DNA of 64,000 nucleotides from Pedobacter boryungensis (GCF_013204825.1 NZ_JABMKV010000003.1:1-64000), one strand, 5' to 3'. Positions 17,504 through 27,751 are shown, counted from the stretch's first letter. The notes: generated by a model not told the origin, from the letters alone. A program made the numbers and translations.

Positions 17504-18526
17504 TCATTTAAAAGGATTGTCTCTTAAATATTTCTCCCAATTCCATGCCGAACTCATCATTTCATTAATATCCAACTCAGCTTTCCAACCTAAAACAGTG
17601 TTAGATCGGCTTACGTCACCATATGTTTGTTCAATATCTCCTTCTCTGCGTGCGCCAATTGTATAATTTAATTTTTCTCCTGTAGATTGTTCAAATGCGT
17701 GGATAATTTCTAGTACAGACGAACCTTTACCCGTGCCAATATTAAATATTTCATAGTTATCCCCTTGTTCAGTTTCTAATCTTTTAATTGCGGCAACGTG
17801 TGCTTTTGCTAAATCCACCACGTGAATATAATCTCGTATTGCAGATCCATCTGGCGTATTGTAATCATCGCCATAAACAGTAATTGCTCCACGTTTACCA
17901 ATTGCAGACTGTGTAATAAATGGAACCAAATTTTGTGGTACCCCAATAGGTAATTCACCAATTAAAGCCGATGCATGCGCACCAACCGGATTAAAATAAC
18001 GCAAAGCGATCACTCTTAAATCTGGTGTTACTGCACAAGTTTCTGCTAAAATTTCTTCAGCAATTTGTTTCGTATTTCCATATGGCGATTCAGCCTTTTT
18101 TACCGGTGCTGATTCTGTTACAGGCAATTTATCTGGTTGCCCATATACAGTACATGACGATGAAAATACTAGCTTTATATTACTGTTATATGCTGTTATA
18201 ATATTAATTAAAGAATAAAAATTGTTACGGTAATATTTTAAAGGTTGTTGAACTGATTCACCTACTGCTTTAAACGCTGCAAAATGGATAATGCCGCTAA
18301 TATCTTGATGTTGGCTAGCGAACGAATGAACAGCTTCTTCATTACAAAGATCGAGTTTAACAAACTCTGGCTTTTTTCCGCTTATTTTTTCAATTTGATC
18401 TAACATTTTAGGATCAGAATTTGAAAAATCGTCAACAATAACCACTTCGTATCCAGCATTAAAAAGCTCCACTACAGTATGTGAACCTATATAACCCGCA
18501 CCTCCCGTAACTAATATTTTCTTCAT
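17504..18526 (-). CDS. galE: UDP-glucose 4-epimerase
   Basis: The 340-residue enzyme has the NAD motif TGGAGYIGSHTVVEL (residues 7-21), IIHFAAFKAVGESVQ, the catalytic SSSCTVYG and SPYGNTK (YxxxK), and IALRYFNPVGAH: a full GalE signature. It interconverts UDP-glucose and UDP-galactose. Its ATG directly abuts the UXS stop codon (TAA then ATG), showing tight coupling. With ugd and UXS it forms a UDP-sugar supply operon for cell-surface glycans. Confidence 0.95.
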   Translation of the reverse strand: MKKILVTGGAGYIGSHTVVELFNAGYEVVIVDDFSNSDPKMLDQIEKISGKKPEFVKLDLCNEEAVHSFASQHQDISGIIHFAAFKAVGESVQQPLKYYRNNFYSLINIITAYNSNIKLVFSSSCTVYGQPDKLPVTESAPVKKAESPYGNTKQIAEEILAETCAVTPDLRVIALRYFNPVGAHASALIGELPIGVPQNLVPFITQSAIGKRGAITVYGDDYNTPDGSAIRDYIHVVDLAKAHVAAIKRLETEQGDNYEIFNIGTGKGSSVLEIIHAFEQSTGEKLNYTIGARREGDIEQTYGDVSRSNTVLGWKAELDINEMMSSAWNWEKYLRDNPFK

Positions 18527-19516
18527 TTATTTATTGTATGTATTAAAGTTTTTATGCTCTTTATTTACAAGTGCTTCTTTTGGCAAAGATTTAAAGTAAT
18601 CATAGGTAATTTTCAAGCCTTCCGCTCTATTCACTTTTGGTTCCCAATTTAATAATTCTCTTGCCTTTGTAATATCAGGTCGACGTTGTTTAGGATCATC
18701 TGTTGGCAATTCTTTGCAGATAATTTTCTGTGTGGTACCTGTTAATTTGATAATTTCCTCTGCAAAATCTAACATTGTAATTTCATCAGGATTACCAATA
18801 TTTACTGGTTGAGCATAATCGCTAAACAATAATCGATAAATTCCCTCGATCAAATCATCTACATAACAGAAAGATCGTGTTTGACTTCCATCTCCAAAAA
18901 CAGTAAGATCCTCTCCTCTCAATGCTTGTCCAATAAATGCTGGCAAAACACGACCATCATTTAATCGCATTCTAGGGCCATAAGTATTAAATATCCGTAC
19001 AATTCTTGTTTCTAAACCATGAAAAGTATGGTATGCCATTGTCATTGCTTCTTGGAAACGTTTTGCCTCATCATACACACCTCGTGGTCCAACTGGATTT
19101 ACATTTCCCCAATATTCTTCTGGTTGAGGATTTACAGTTGGATCACCATATACCTCTGAAGTTGAAGCAATTAATAAGCGAGCATTTTTGGATCTTGCCA
19201 ACCCTAACAAATTATGGATACCTAATGACCCAACTTTTAATGTTTGAATAGGAATTTTTAAATAATCAATTGGACTAGCTGGAGAAGCAAAATGCAAAAT
19301 ATAGTCTAAATTTCCAGGAACGTAAACAAATTTAGAAACATCATGATGATAAAACTCAAAGTTCTCAAGCTTAAACAAGTGTTCGATGTTTTGTAAATCA
19401 CCAGTAATTAGGTTATCCATTCCAATTACATGAAAATCTTCTTTAATAAAGCGATCGCATAGATGCGAACCTAAAAAGCCAGCTGCTCCTGTTATTAAAA
19501 CTCTTTTCCGTTCCAT
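18527..19516 (-). CDS. UDP-glucuronate decarboxylase (UDP-xylose synthase)
   Basis: The 329-residue SDR protein begins [16 protein letters not shown] and contains [32 protein letters not shown] (YxxxK) and [10 protein letters not shown]. These are diagnostic of UDP-glucuronate decarboxylases (UXS), which oxidise and decarboxylate UDP-glucuronate to UDP-xylose. The substrate is supplied by the UDP-glucose dehydrogenase encoded just upstream (2 bp gap), which strongly supports the assignment. It lies head-to-tail with galE. Confidence 0.93.
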   Translation of the reverse strand: MERKRVLITGAAGFLGSHLCDRFIKEDFHVIGMDNLITGDLQNIEHLFKLENFEFYHHDVSKFVYVPGNLDYILHFASPASPIDYLKIPIQTLKVGSLGIHNLLGLARSKNARLLIASTSEVYGDPTVNPQPEEYWGNVNPVGPRGVYDEAKRFQEAMTMAYHTFHGLETRIVRIFNTYGPRMRLNDGRVLPAFIGQALRGEDLTVFGDGSQTRSFCYVDDLIEGIYRLLFSDYAQPVNIGNPDEITMLDFAEEIIKLTGTTQKIICKELPTDDPKQRRPDITKARELLNWEPKVNRAEGLKITYDYFKSLPKEALVNKEHKNFNTYNK

Positions 19517-19518
19517 CG

Positions 19519-20829
19519 TTAATTTATTAGTTTTCTACCAACACTATTGTAGTAATAACCCAAATCGATCATTTTTTGCAAGTCAAATAAATTCCTTCCA
19601 TCAAAAATTACTTTATTAGTCAATAGCTCATCCATTTTTTCAAAATCCGGATTACGGAACACCGACCATTCTGTTGCAATTAATAAAGCATCTGCATTTT
19701 GTAATGCATCGTATTGATTTTCAGCAAAATTAATTTTATCCCCCAATATTGATTTCACATTCTCCATTCCTTCGGGATCAAAAGCAGTAACTGTTGCACC
19801 TTGTTTAATCAGTTCATCAATGATATATAATGCTGGTGCTTCTCTAATATCATCAGTTTCTGGTTTAAAAGCTAAACCCCAAAGTGCAAAATGTTTACCT
19901 TTAATATCGTTTTTATAATATTTTAATACTTTATCTACTAAAACCGTTTTTTGTTTTTCATTTACATTCATTACGGCTTTCAAAATTTGAAAATCATAAT
20001 TATGTGTATCTGCTGCAATAGCTAAAGCTTGTACATCTTTAGGAAAACAGCTTCCTCCATATCCAATTCCAGGGAAAAGAAAACGTTTACCGATACGATC
20101 ATCAGAGCCAATTCCCTTACGTATTGCGTCTACATCTGCTCCTACAATTTCGCAAAGATTTGCAATCTCATTCATAAACGTGATTTTTGTTGCCAAAAAT
20201 GAATTTGCTGCGTATTTAGTTAATTCTGAAGAACGCTCATCCATAAAGAAAATAGGATTTCCCTGACGAACATAAGGTGCATATAATTCTGTCATTAATT
20301 TTTGTGCTTTCTCACTACGTGTACCAATTACAACGCGATCAGGTTTCATAAAATCCTCCACTGCTACACCTTCGCGTAAAAATTCTGGATTAGAAACTAC
20401 ATCTACTTCAACTGAAGTATTAGCTGCAAAAATTGCTTGAACTTTATCTGCCGTACCTACAGGAACTGTAGATTTATTTACGATTACTTTGTATTCTGTA
20501 ACTAGTTTTGAAATATCTTTTGCAGCACCTAAAATATAAGAAAGATCTGCAGCTCCATCTCCGCCTGGAGGAGTTGGTAGTGCCATAAAAATAATCTGAG
20601 CTTCTTTAACCGCGAGCGCTAAATCCGTTGTAAATGATAAACGTCCCTGCGCAATATTACGGTGAAACAATACATCTAAACCAGGCTCATAAATTGGAAC
20701 TTCACCAGCAATCATTTTTTCAACTTTTGCTTTATTAATGTCTACGCAAATTACATTGTTTCCTGTTTCTGCTAAACACGTTCCGGTTACAAGGCCTACA
20801 TATCCTGTTCCAATTACAGCTATCTTCAT
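19519..20829 (-). CDS. ugd: UDP-glucose 6-dehydrogenase
   Basis: The 436-residue enzyme has the N-terminal NAD motif [15 protein letters not shown] (residues 7-21), the LPTPPG loop, NPEFLREG, the catalytic cysteine in [14 protein letters not shown], and a C-terminal UDP-binding Rossmann domain ([19 protein letters not shown]). It oxidises UDP-glucose to UDP-glucuronate in two NAD-dependent steps, feeding the next gene product. It is the first gene of the six-gene minus-strand operon. Its 66-bp divergent spacer with waaA holds a strong inverted repeat. Confidence 0.96.
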   Translation of the reverse strand: MKIAVIGTGYVGLVTGTCLAETGNNVICVDINKAKVEKMIAGEVPIYEPGLDVLFHRNIAQGRLSFTTDLALAVKEAQIIFMALPTPPGGDGAADLSYILGAAKDISKLVTEYKVIVNKSTVPVGTADKVQAIFAANTSVEVDVVSNPEFLREGVAVEDFMKPDRVVIGTRSEKAQKLMTELYAPYVRQGNPIFFMDERSSELTKYAANSFLATKITFMNEIANLCEIVGADVDAIRKGIGSDDRIGKRFLFPGIGYGGSCFPKDVQALAIAADTHNYDFQILKAVMNVNEKQKTVLVDKVLKYYKNDIKGKHFALWGLAFKPETDDIREAPALYIIDELIKQGATVTAFDPEGMENVKSILGDKINFAENQYDALQNADALLIATEWSVFRNPDFEKMDELLTNKVIFDGRNLFDLQKMIDLGYYYNSVGRKLIN

Positions 20830-20859
20830 ATATTAATTGAAGGTTTTAAATTTATTCAT

Positions 20860-20879
20860 TTATCTTCGGACGAAGATAA
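20860..20879. promoter_or_regulatory. Palindrome in the ugd/waaA divergent spacer
   Basis: TTATCTTCG (20860-20868) and CGAAGATAA (20871-20879) form a perfect 9-bp inverted repeat separated by GA. It lies 31 nt upstream of ugd and 17 nt upstream of waaA, so it could be an operator shared by both genes or a hairpin in the waaA leader. Confidence 0.5.
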
Positions 20880-20895
20880 GAAATTAAGACACAAA

Positions 20896-22110
20896 ATGCT
20901 TTGGATTTATAATATTGGGGTTGTAATATATGGCTTATTATTAAGGTTGGCATCGCTTTTTAATGCAAAAGCCAAATTATTTGTAATTGGAAGGAAAAAT
21001 ATCTTCAATAAAATTCAACAAACAATTAATCCTAATGATAAACCAATATGGTTTCACTTTGCTTCTTTAGGAGAGTTTGAACAAGGCAGACCTGTATTAG
21101 AAAAGTTGAAAACTAACAATCCATCACAAAAAATTGTCATTACCTTTTTTTCTCCTTCAGGATATGAGATTAGAAAAAATTATGCATTGGCAGATGTTTT
21201 TTATTTACCATTAGATACAAAAGACAATGCTGAGAGGTTTATAAAAGTTGTAAATCCGAAGTTTGCAGTATTTACAAAATATGAATTTTGGTATCATTAT
21301 TTTAATGAATTAAACAAAAAGCAAATACCACTTTATTTAATTTCTGGGATCTTTCGACCAAACCAGGTATTTTTTAAATGGTATGGAAGCTTTTATAGAG
21401 GGATTTTAAAATTTGTAACACACTTTTTTTTGCAAAATGAAGAAAGTGTCTCTCTTTTAAAAAGTTTGGGAATTGATAATGTGAGCTTAAGTGGTGATAC
21501 TCGTTTTGATCGGGTTTATGAAAATGCTCAGCATCCTAAAAGATTAGAGCTGATTGAGCAATTTTGCCGTACTGATAATGTTTTTATAGCCGGAAGCACC
21601 TGGCTACCCGACGAAAAACTATTGGTTTCGTTAACTGAAAGATACCCAGATTGGAAATTTATAATTGCCCCACATGAGATTGGAGCTTCACATATTGAAG
21701 AAATTGAAAAACTATTTCCAGAAGCTGTAAAGTTTTCCAACCTTCAAACATCAACTTTCAATCCTCAACCTTCTATCTTAATTATAGATAATATTGGAAT
21801 TCTTTCTTCTTTATATCAATTTGCAAGTGTAGCATATATTGGTGGTGGTTTTGGGGCAGGAATACATAATACCCTAGAAGCCGCAGCATTTGGTTTACCT
21901 GTAATTTTTGGCCCGAAATACCATAAATTTCAAGAAGCTAAAGATTTAATAGCAATTGGCGCTGCTAAAAGCATAACTACGGCTGATGAATTAATGAGTG
22001 CTTTTAATTTTTTTAAGGCAAATGAAACTGCATCCGCCGATGCGAAAGAGTATGTGGAACAGAAAAAAGGAGCTACAGATATGATTGTAAGAGCAATTGC
22101 CGAATCTTAG
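20896..22110 (+). CDS. waaA: 3-deoxy-D-manno-octulosonic acid transferase
   Basis: The 404-residue GT30 glycosyltransferase has an N-terminal hydrophobic anchor (residues 1-20), the active-site glutamate motif HFASLGEFEQGRPVLE (about 54-69), SGDTRFDRV, an AGSTWLPDE motif, and the C-terminal nucleotide-binding GGGFGAGIHNTLEAAAFG and FGPKYHKFQEA. It transfers Kdo from CMP-Kdo to lipid A precursor at the inner membrane, so the organism makes Kdo-containing lipopolysaccharide. Its stop codon overlaps that of hemH on the other strand. Confidence 0.95.
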   Translation: MLWIYNIGVVIYGLLLRLASLFNAKAKLFVIGRKNIFNKIQQTINPNDKPIWFHFASLGEFEQGRPVLEKLKTNNPSQKIVITFFSPSGYEIRKNYALADVFYLPLDTKDNAERFIKVVNPKFAVFTKYEFWYHYFNELNKKQIPLYLISGIFRPNQVFFKWYGSFYRGILKFVTHFFLQNEESVSLLKSLGIDNVSLSGDTRFDRVYENAQHPKRLELIEQFCRTDNVFIAGSTWLPDEKLLVSLTERYPDWKFIIAPHEIGASHIEEIEKLFPEAVKFSNLQTSTFNPQPSILIIDNIGILSSLYQFASVAYIGGGFGAGIHNTLEAAAFGLPVIFGPKYHKFQEAKDLIAIGAAKSITTADELMSAFNFFKANETASADAKEYVEQKKGATDMIVRAIAES

Positions 22111-23120
22111 TTCTTCGCTAACTCTACCAATGCTTCAATAAACTTCGGATGATCATTTAAACTCTCCACTAACTGCACATGTTCACCACCAAGCGCTTTA
22201 AATTCTTCGTGATATTCTACTGTAATTTCATATAGCGTTTCCAAACAATCAGCTACAAACGCAGGACTAAAAACTAATAACCTCTTTTTGCCTTCCGCAG
22301 CTAATTTTTTCAATACATCTGTAGTGTAAGGTTGTACCCAAGGTTCTTTTCCTAATCGAGATTGAAAACAGACGGTGTATTTATCTTTAGACAAGCCAAG
22401 TTTTGCAGCAATTAAGCTTGCAGTATGATGTCCTTGAGCAGAATAACAAAATTTATTTGTCTCGTTTAGCGTATCACAACAATTATCAATTTTTAAGCAA
22501 TAATTACCTGTATGATCACATTTTAACAATTGTCTTTCTGGTAAACCATGAAAACTAAAAAGCACATGATCGTAAGTTTCTGGCTGATGCTTAATTGCAT
22601 TCTCTGCAAATACATCAATCATTAAACTATTATTGTGAAATGAGTTTACAAATGAAACTGGTGGAATAGTTTGCCATTTACTTAACAATTCCATTACCAA
22701 TTGCATAACGGAACCTGTACTTGCAGATGCATATTGCGGAAACATCGGGATTACCTTAATACTTTCTACTAAACCTGCTTTTAATTTTTCTAAAGCGGCT
22801 TCAATAGAAGGATTTTGATAGCGCATTGCCAGCTCAACCTGATAATCATCACCTAATTGTTCTTGCAGTAATTTGGCCTGAATTTTACTGTAATACAATA
22901 ATGGAGAGCCTTTTTCGTCCCAAATTTCTTTGTATAATTTAGAAGTTTTAGGGCTTCGAAAAGGTACAATAATACCTTTTACCAATAAAGTTCTATTCAA
23001 CTTAGGGATATCAATTACCCTACCATCCATTAAAAATTGATCTAAGTATTTTTTTACATCTTTAACTTCTGGACTGTCTGGCGTACCTAAATTAACTAAT
23101 AAAACTCCTTTTTTTCCCAT
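22107..23120 (-). CDS. hemH: Ferrochelatase
   Basis: The 337-residue enzyme starts KGVLLVNLGTPDSP and has the active-site histidine motif LFSFHGLPERQL, with Cys-containing segments (GNYCLKIDNCCDT), FQSRLGKEPWVQPYT and the C-terminal FSPAFVADCLETLYEI. It inserts Fe2+ into protoporphyrin IX, the last step of haem synthesis. It follows the TonB receptor gene by 3 bp, so the two are likely co-transcribed and the receptor may import iron or haem. Convergent with waaA: the ends overlap by 4 bp. Confidence 0.95.
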   Translation of the reverse strand: MGKKGVLLVNLGTPDSPEVKDVKKYLDQFLMDGRVIDIPKLNRTLLVKGIIVPFRSPKTSKLYKEIWDEKGSPLLYYSKIQAKLLQEQLGDDYQVELAMRYQNPSIEAALEKLKAGLVESIKVIPMFPQYASASTGSVMQLVMELLSKWQTIPPVSFVNSFHNNSLMIDVFAENAIKHQPETYDHVLFSFHGLPERQLLKCDHTGNYCLKIDNCCDTLNETNKFCYSAQGHHTASLIAAKLGLSKDKYTVCFQSRLGKEPWVQPYTTDVLKKLAAEGKKRLLVFSPAFVADCLETLYEITVEYHEEFKALGGEHVQLVESLNDHPKFIEALVELAKN

Positions 23121-23123
23121 GAT

Positions 23124-25496
23124 TTATAATTCGAATATTACACCAATTGTAGGCAATATATTCCCACTAGTATTTTTTAATAATTTTGTTTTAAAACGGG
23201 ATGGATCTCCGGTTGCATCTTGTGCATTTCCATTAATATCTCTATCCAACACCAATTGTTGCTGTGTTTCGTATTTATTATATGTCAAATTTTGAATGTC
23301 CAAATATACGTTAAGGTTAAATTTCTTAAAAGGATACTTTTTGTCTACCCTAACATCTAATTGGTAAAAGCCCTTTAACCTATTGCTATTCAGCCGATCA
23401 TAATCTGGAACTCCTTGTGGAAATATAGAATAATTACTTTTTAGTGATGAATAAGCAATATCATACGGAGTATATGGTGTTCCTCCACCTAAACGAAACT
23501 TAGCACCAACCTCCCAGTTTTTTTTAAAGATCTTTCCCGCAGTCATGCTTAAGATATATCTATTATTCCAACTCGACTGAATATATTCGTTTAACTTATC
23601 TTTAAATTCACTGCGGAAGAGTGTTAATGCAAAAATTCCATAAAATCCTTTGTTTAATCGTTGTTGCGCAAAAAATTCTAAACCATAACTTCTTCCATCT
23701 GTTTCACCAACCACAGGCTTATTTCCAACCACTCCAAAATCGGCACCCAGGTTTGCTAAAGGAATTACATCTCCAAATATCTTAACCATAGGATAACGAC
23801 TATAACTTTTATAGAACCCTTCTATCGTGATTTTGGTATTTTTTAAGGTATTGTATTCAAATCCGGCTATTAATTGTGCAGAGCGGATATAATTTACATT
23901 TGTATTTACTAATGGGCCACCTGTATTGTTTCTAAAACCTAATACGGTATAGGCTGGTAATTGATAATAAATACCCGTATTAAAGTTGAAACTGATTTTC
24001 TCATTGAAATTATAGGAAGCAGAAAATCTAGGCGACAATGTTTTAAGCGGATTTTCTCCTTTTGAGTTAAAAGTATTTCCATCAAACCTTACTCCAAAAG
24101 AAAGATTTAATTTTTCTCCTAAATACGGTGCGCTTACTTGGGCAAAAGCTCCATATTTAATAAAATTAATGGCAGAAACATATCCTTCAACTCCACCTGG
24201 CAAAAACTGCAAACTATTTGTTGTATAATCTGCTGTTTCAATTCCTGCCCCAAAGTTTATTTTATATTTTCCTTCACGAGATGAGTTTTCTACTCTCATT
24301 TTATTCTCAGTTTCTGTAGAATGATAATCTAATACCTGAGTTTTGCTTTGGTCGTTATCTTGAAATTTATACGCTTTATTATTTAAATAATTTCTGCTTA
24401 AAACAACAGTAGAAAATCCTTTTTCACGATACATTTTATATACTGCACCAATTGTATAATTATCTTGCTTATTTTCTGGCAGATTAGCCAAAGTGTATAA
24501 ATTACTTTCGGTTTTTTCTGTATTAAAATTTAATACCGCTTTATCAAGAGCACCTAAACCCAATATTGTTAACTCATTCTTGGTATTAAACTTTGTTTTA
24601 AGCTTAAATTGAAAATCTTGATAAGAAGGTAAAAATGGTAAACCTAGTACTTTGAACAAACCCTGTAAATAAGATAATCTATAAGATGCCATATAGGTTG
24701 TTTTTTTACTCATTGGCCCATCTGCTACTATTGCAAAATCACTAGAACCTACAGTTAATGAGGCACCCATTTTATCAGAATTCCCATCCTTTTGTTTAAA
24801 TTCAAAAACAGAGCTTAAGGCATTTCCTCTAGCTGCTGGAAAGGCTCCAGAATAAAAATCAACTTCTTTTATAAAATCAACATTAATTAAACCAACTGGA
24901 CCACCAGATGAGCCTTGTGTGGTAAAATGATTAATATTGGGAATTTCTACTCCATCTAAATAAAACCTATTTTCATTTGGTGCACCACCACGAATAATAA
25001 TGTCGTTCCGATAACTCACTGGAGCAGAAACTCCAGGTAAAGATTGAATCACCTTTGATATATCTCTATTCCCTCCAGGATTTCTTTTAATTTCAGTAGC
25101 GCCAATAGTTCTTAATGATAAAGGACTTTCTACTGGCTTAATAAATCGTGCTTTTTGAATTACAACTTCATCTAAAGTACTTACTTCAGTTTCTAATGCA
25201 ACATCTAAAACTGTAGGTTTTGCATTGTTAACTTCAATATCAAAAACAGATTTAGATTTATACCCAATAAAATTGAACTTTAGATTATAAACTCCAGGTA
25301 CTAAATTTGCTAAATTATAATTCCCTAAACTATCACTAATCGCATTATTTGTTTTCCCTTGAATAGAAACAGTAACTCCAGCAATTGGCTGATTAGTAAA
25401 AGAATTGGTAATTTTTCCTTTTATAATAGCATTTTGCGCTAAAACCGAGAAACTTAGAAATGAAAAAAGGAGTACTAAAGTAAGTCTTATACGCAT
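23124..25496 (-). CDS. TonB-dependent outer-membrane receptor with CarboxypepD-reg-like domain
   Basis: The 790-residue protein has a signal peptide (residues 1-20, ending VLAQ), a carboxypeptidase regulatory-like domain (about 24-105), a TonB box/plug (about 110-230; SLPGVSAPVSYRNDIIIRGG, LDGVEIPN) and a 22-strand barrel ending in IGVIFEL, with the terminal aromatic/Leu pattern of outer-membrane proteins. It is not of the SusC type. The substrate cannot be read directly; its position between ispH (23 bp gap) and hemH (3 bp gap) hints at iron or haem uptake, but this is inference. Confidence 0.9.
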   Translation of the reverse strand: MRIRLTLVLLFSFLSFSVLAQNAIIKGKITNSFTNQPIAGVTVSIQGKTNNAISDSLGNYNLANLVPGVYNLKFNFIGYKSKSVFDIEVNNAKPTVLDVALETEVSTLDEVVIQKARFIKPVESPLSLRTIGATEIKRNPGGNRDISKVIQSLPGVSAPVSYRNDIIIRGGAPNENRFYLDGVEIPNINHFTTQGSSGGPVGLINVDFIKEVDFYSGAFPAARGNALSSVFEFKQKDGNSDKMGASLTVGSSDFAIVADGPMSKKTTYMASYRLSYLQGLFKVLGLPFLPSYQDFQFKLKTKFNTKNELTILGLGALDKAVLNFNTEKTESNLYTLANLPENKQDNYTIGAVYKMYREKGFSTVVLSRNYLNNKAYKFQDNDQSKTQVLDYHSTETENKMRVENSSREGKYKINFGAGIETADYTTNSLQFLPGGVEGYVSAINFIKYGAFAQVSAPYLGEKLNLSFGVRFDGNTFNSKGENPLKTLSPRFSASYNFNEKISFNFNTGIYYQLPAYTVLGFRNNTGGPLVNTNVNYIRSAQLIAGFEYNTLKNTKITIEGFYKSYSRYPMVKIFGDVIPLANLGADFGVVGNKPVVGETDGRSYGLEFFAQQRLNKGFYGIFALTLFRSEFKDKLNEYIQSSWNNRYILSMTAGKIFKKNWEVGAKFRLGGGTPYTPYDIAYSSLKSNYSIFPQGVPDYDRLNSNRLKGFYQLDVRVDKKYPFKKFNLNVYLDIQNLTYNKYETQQQLVLDRDINGNAQDATGDPSRFKTKLLKNTSGNILPTIGVIFEL

Positions 25497-25519
25497 GTAA
25501 TGATGTTTTTTCGGGGTAC

Positions 25520-26371
25520 TTACGAAAGGTTTTCTAACTCAGATTTCACAAGTTCCATTAACCACATTGGTGTAGAAGTCGCCCCGCAAATACCAACTTT
25601 ATCATTTGGTGAAAACCAAATTTTATCCAATTCTTCTACATTAGAAATAAAATAAGAGTTGGCATTGTGTTTTTTGCAAACATCATATAAAACCTTTCCG
25701 TTTGATGATTTTTTTCCTGATACGAATATAATTTTATCAAAGTCTGCTACAAATTTCTCTAATTCTTCATAACGATTAGAAACTTGTCTGCAAATTGTAT
25801 CATTAGCTTTTACATCATAACCTCTACTTAATAATTCATCTTTAATTTGATAGAATTTATCAGTGCTTTTAGTAGTTTGACTATACAAAGTGAACTTATT
25901 AGGCAATTCCATTTCATCCAGCTCTGCTAAATCCTGAAAAACAATTGCTTTTCCATTAGTTTGCCCCTGCAAGCCAATAACTTCCGCATGACCATGTTTA
26001 CCAAAAATGAGGATTTGCTCGTTGTCATCATGAGAATTCTTAATGCGATTTTGCAATTTTAAAACTACCGGACAAGATGCATCAATTAACGTTAAGTTGT
26101 TATTTAAGGCTAATTCATAAGTAGAAGGTGCTTCACCATGTGCCCTAATTAATACTTTTTCATTAGAAAGCTGGTGTAATTGATCGTGATCTATAATGCG
26201 AAGTCCTTTCGCTTTTAGACGTTCTACTTCTTCATCATTATGTACAATATCGCCCAAACAATAAAGATATTCTTCATTATCTAAAATATCTTCGGCCATA
26301 TCTATCGCATATACTACACCAAAACAAAAGCCAGAAGATTTATCGATTGTTACGTTTAAATTGTATCCCAT
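25520..26371 (-). CDS. ispH: 4-hydroxy-3-methylbut-2-enyl diphosphate reductase
   Basis: The 283-residue enzyme carries the three cluster cysteines in SGFCFGV (C17), DASCPVV and GICGATSTP, plus H41-type substrate contacts in GDIVHNDEEV and RAHGE. It is the final enzyme of the methylerythritol phosphate pathway, reducing HMBPP to IPP and DMAPP. A further cysteine in NDTICRQVSNR is also family-typical. A TATTTTTG -7-like box (26403-26396) lies 24 nt upstream of the ATG. The organism thus uses the MEP route for isoprenoids. Confidence 0.95.
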   Translation of the reverse strand: MGYNLNVTIDKSSGFCFGVVYAIDMAEDILDNEEYLYCLGDIVHNDEEVERLKAKGLRIIDHDQLHQLSNEKVLIRAHGEAPSTYELALNNNLTLIDASCPVVLKLQNRIKNSHDDNEQILIFGKHGHAEVIGLQGQTNGKAIVFQDLAELDEMELPNKFTLYSQTTKSTDKFYQIKDELLSRGYDVKANDTICRQVSNRYEELEKFVADFDKIIFVSGKKSSNGKVLYDVCKKHNANSYFISNVEELDKIWFSPNDKVGICGATSTPMWLMELVKSELENLS

Positions 26372-26430
26372 TTTAAATTACCACAATTACACTTACAAAA
26401 ATACACAAAAAGAGCATGAGAATTTAAAGC

Positions 26431-27054
26431 TTAAGATGCTTTTTGTGTTTGTTTTAAAATTGCAGTGTCATAATGTTTATTGTATTCGCTTTTAAGCAAT
26501 TGCAAGCTCGTGTATTCTGCAACTTGCCAAGTTGTTAAATATGCTTTGGCTCTAGGCTTTCTATTGTTAAAATAATCTGTAAGGATAACCGAAAACACTG
26601 TTTGAAATTTCTTTTTAGAAGCATTGATGAGTTGCATCACTCCTTTTTCAAATGCAATGGTATCTACATGTGAAGATTTAATTTTTCCTTGTGGGAAAAT
26701 AAGGACTAAATTTTTTGGATCATCAAGTAAAGAACCTGCATATAGTAATGTCTCTAGTGCATCTTTCCCTTTAGTTTCTGGAGCAAAACAGCCAAAATAT
26801 TTTAAATAATTAAGTTGCTTATAATCATCTGTAGTAACTAAGGCGTGAAACTGTTTTTTAAAAACCTTTTTATTTAGTTGAAACAACATAAACCCATCCC
26901 ACCAACTGAAACGATTTGCTAATAATAATACAGCCTCATCATCTTTAATAACAAGCTGATTATGGGTAAAAGAAGAAAAATCTTTCTTTAAGATATAATT
27001 GATATACCATGAATAACAATGAAAGATTAAACCATTTTTACGAGAGTGATACAT
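26431..27054 (-). CDS. PlsC-like acyltransferase with altered catalytic motif
   Basis: The 207-residue protein has the acyltransferase layout of lysophospholipid acyltransferases: block I NRFSWWDGF (residues 47-55) and block III LIFPQGKIKS (about 123-132). In active enzymes block I is NHxxxxD; here the catalytic His is Arg48 (codon CGT at 26913-26911), while Asp53 is kept. CGT is one transition from CAT. It may be inactive, divergent, or affected by a base error. No N-terminal membrane helix is obvious. A TATATTTG -7-like box lies at 27094-27087, 32 nt upstream. Confidence 0.75.
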   Translation of the reverse strand: MYHSRKNGLIFHCYSWYINYILKKDFSSFTHNQLVIKDDEAVLLLANRFSWWDGFMLFQLNKKVFKKQFHALVTTDDYKQLNYLKYFGCFAPETKGKDALETLLYAGSLLDDPKNLVLIFPQGKIKSSHVDTIAFEKGVMQLINASKKKFQTVFSVILTDYFNNRKPRAKAYLTTWQVAEYTSLQLLKSEYNKHYDTAILKQTQKAS

Positions 27055-27107
27055 TCAGGGAAATTGCAAAAAATTGGGCTGATTTGCAAATATATTCATT
27101 AGGTGGA

Positions 27108-27617
27108 TTAGCTTAAATAAACCCTATCCTCTTCTCCAGTTACATCCATCACAACATCCACATGTTCTTTTAAAATAGTAGACAGTTCTAATCCTACAAA
27201 GTCTGTTGCAATTGGAAAAATTTTATGACTTCTATCTACTAATACAACAGTACGGATTTTTTTATGAGGCGTATTTAAGAAAACTCCTAATCCATAGGCT
27301 AATGTTTTGCCACTGTTTAGCACATCATCAACCAATATAATTACTTTATTTTTCCACTCTGCTTCTTGCAAATCTGTTTTTGCAACCAATTTGCTATTTT
27401 GTTTTTCAAGATCTATACGAAGCATAGTGACTTTAAAACTTGCTATTTCTTGTAAGACGCTTTTTAAACGCAATGCAAGTTTATATCCACGATCCCAAAT
27501 ACCAGCCAATACAATTTCCTTTTCTTCTAAGTTATCTTCCAAAATCTGAAAAGCAATGCGATTAATCTTTTGTTCGATTTGCTGTTTATTTAAAATAAGT
27601 ACTTGATTTTCGGGCAT
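27108..27617 (-). CDS. Phosphoribosyltransferase domain protein
   Basis: The 169-residue protein is a type I phosphoribosyltransferase: the PRPP loop VIILVDDVLNSGKT (about residues 91-104) contains the acidic pair and the Ser/Gly/Thr ring that bind PRPP and magnesium. ILAGIWDRGYKLA-like sequence near residue 40 and LVDRSHKIFP are compatible with PyrR or hypoxanthine-guanine transferases. It is closer to PyrR-like proteins, but the base specificity is unknown. Separate from the PlsC-like gene by 53 bp; both are on the minus strand. Confidence 0.85.
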   Translation of the reverse strand: MPENQVLILNKQQIEQKINRIAFQILEDNLEEKEIVLAGIWDRGYKLALRLKSVLQEIASFKVTMLRIDLEKQNSKLVAKTDLQEAEWKNKVIILVDDVLNSGKTLAYGLGVFLNTPHKKIRTVVLVDRSHKIFPIATDFVGLELSTILKEHVDVVMDVTGEEDRVYLS

Positions 27618-27751
27618 GGCTAAGCGCTTTTATTGTACTGTACAAAAGAACGATTTTAAGCCTCAAAATCAAATAAAAAAAATAATTTCAATTTCTTGCA
27701 ACGTTTACCTAGTCATCGGCGTCTAATAAATACAAACCTTAAAAATATATT

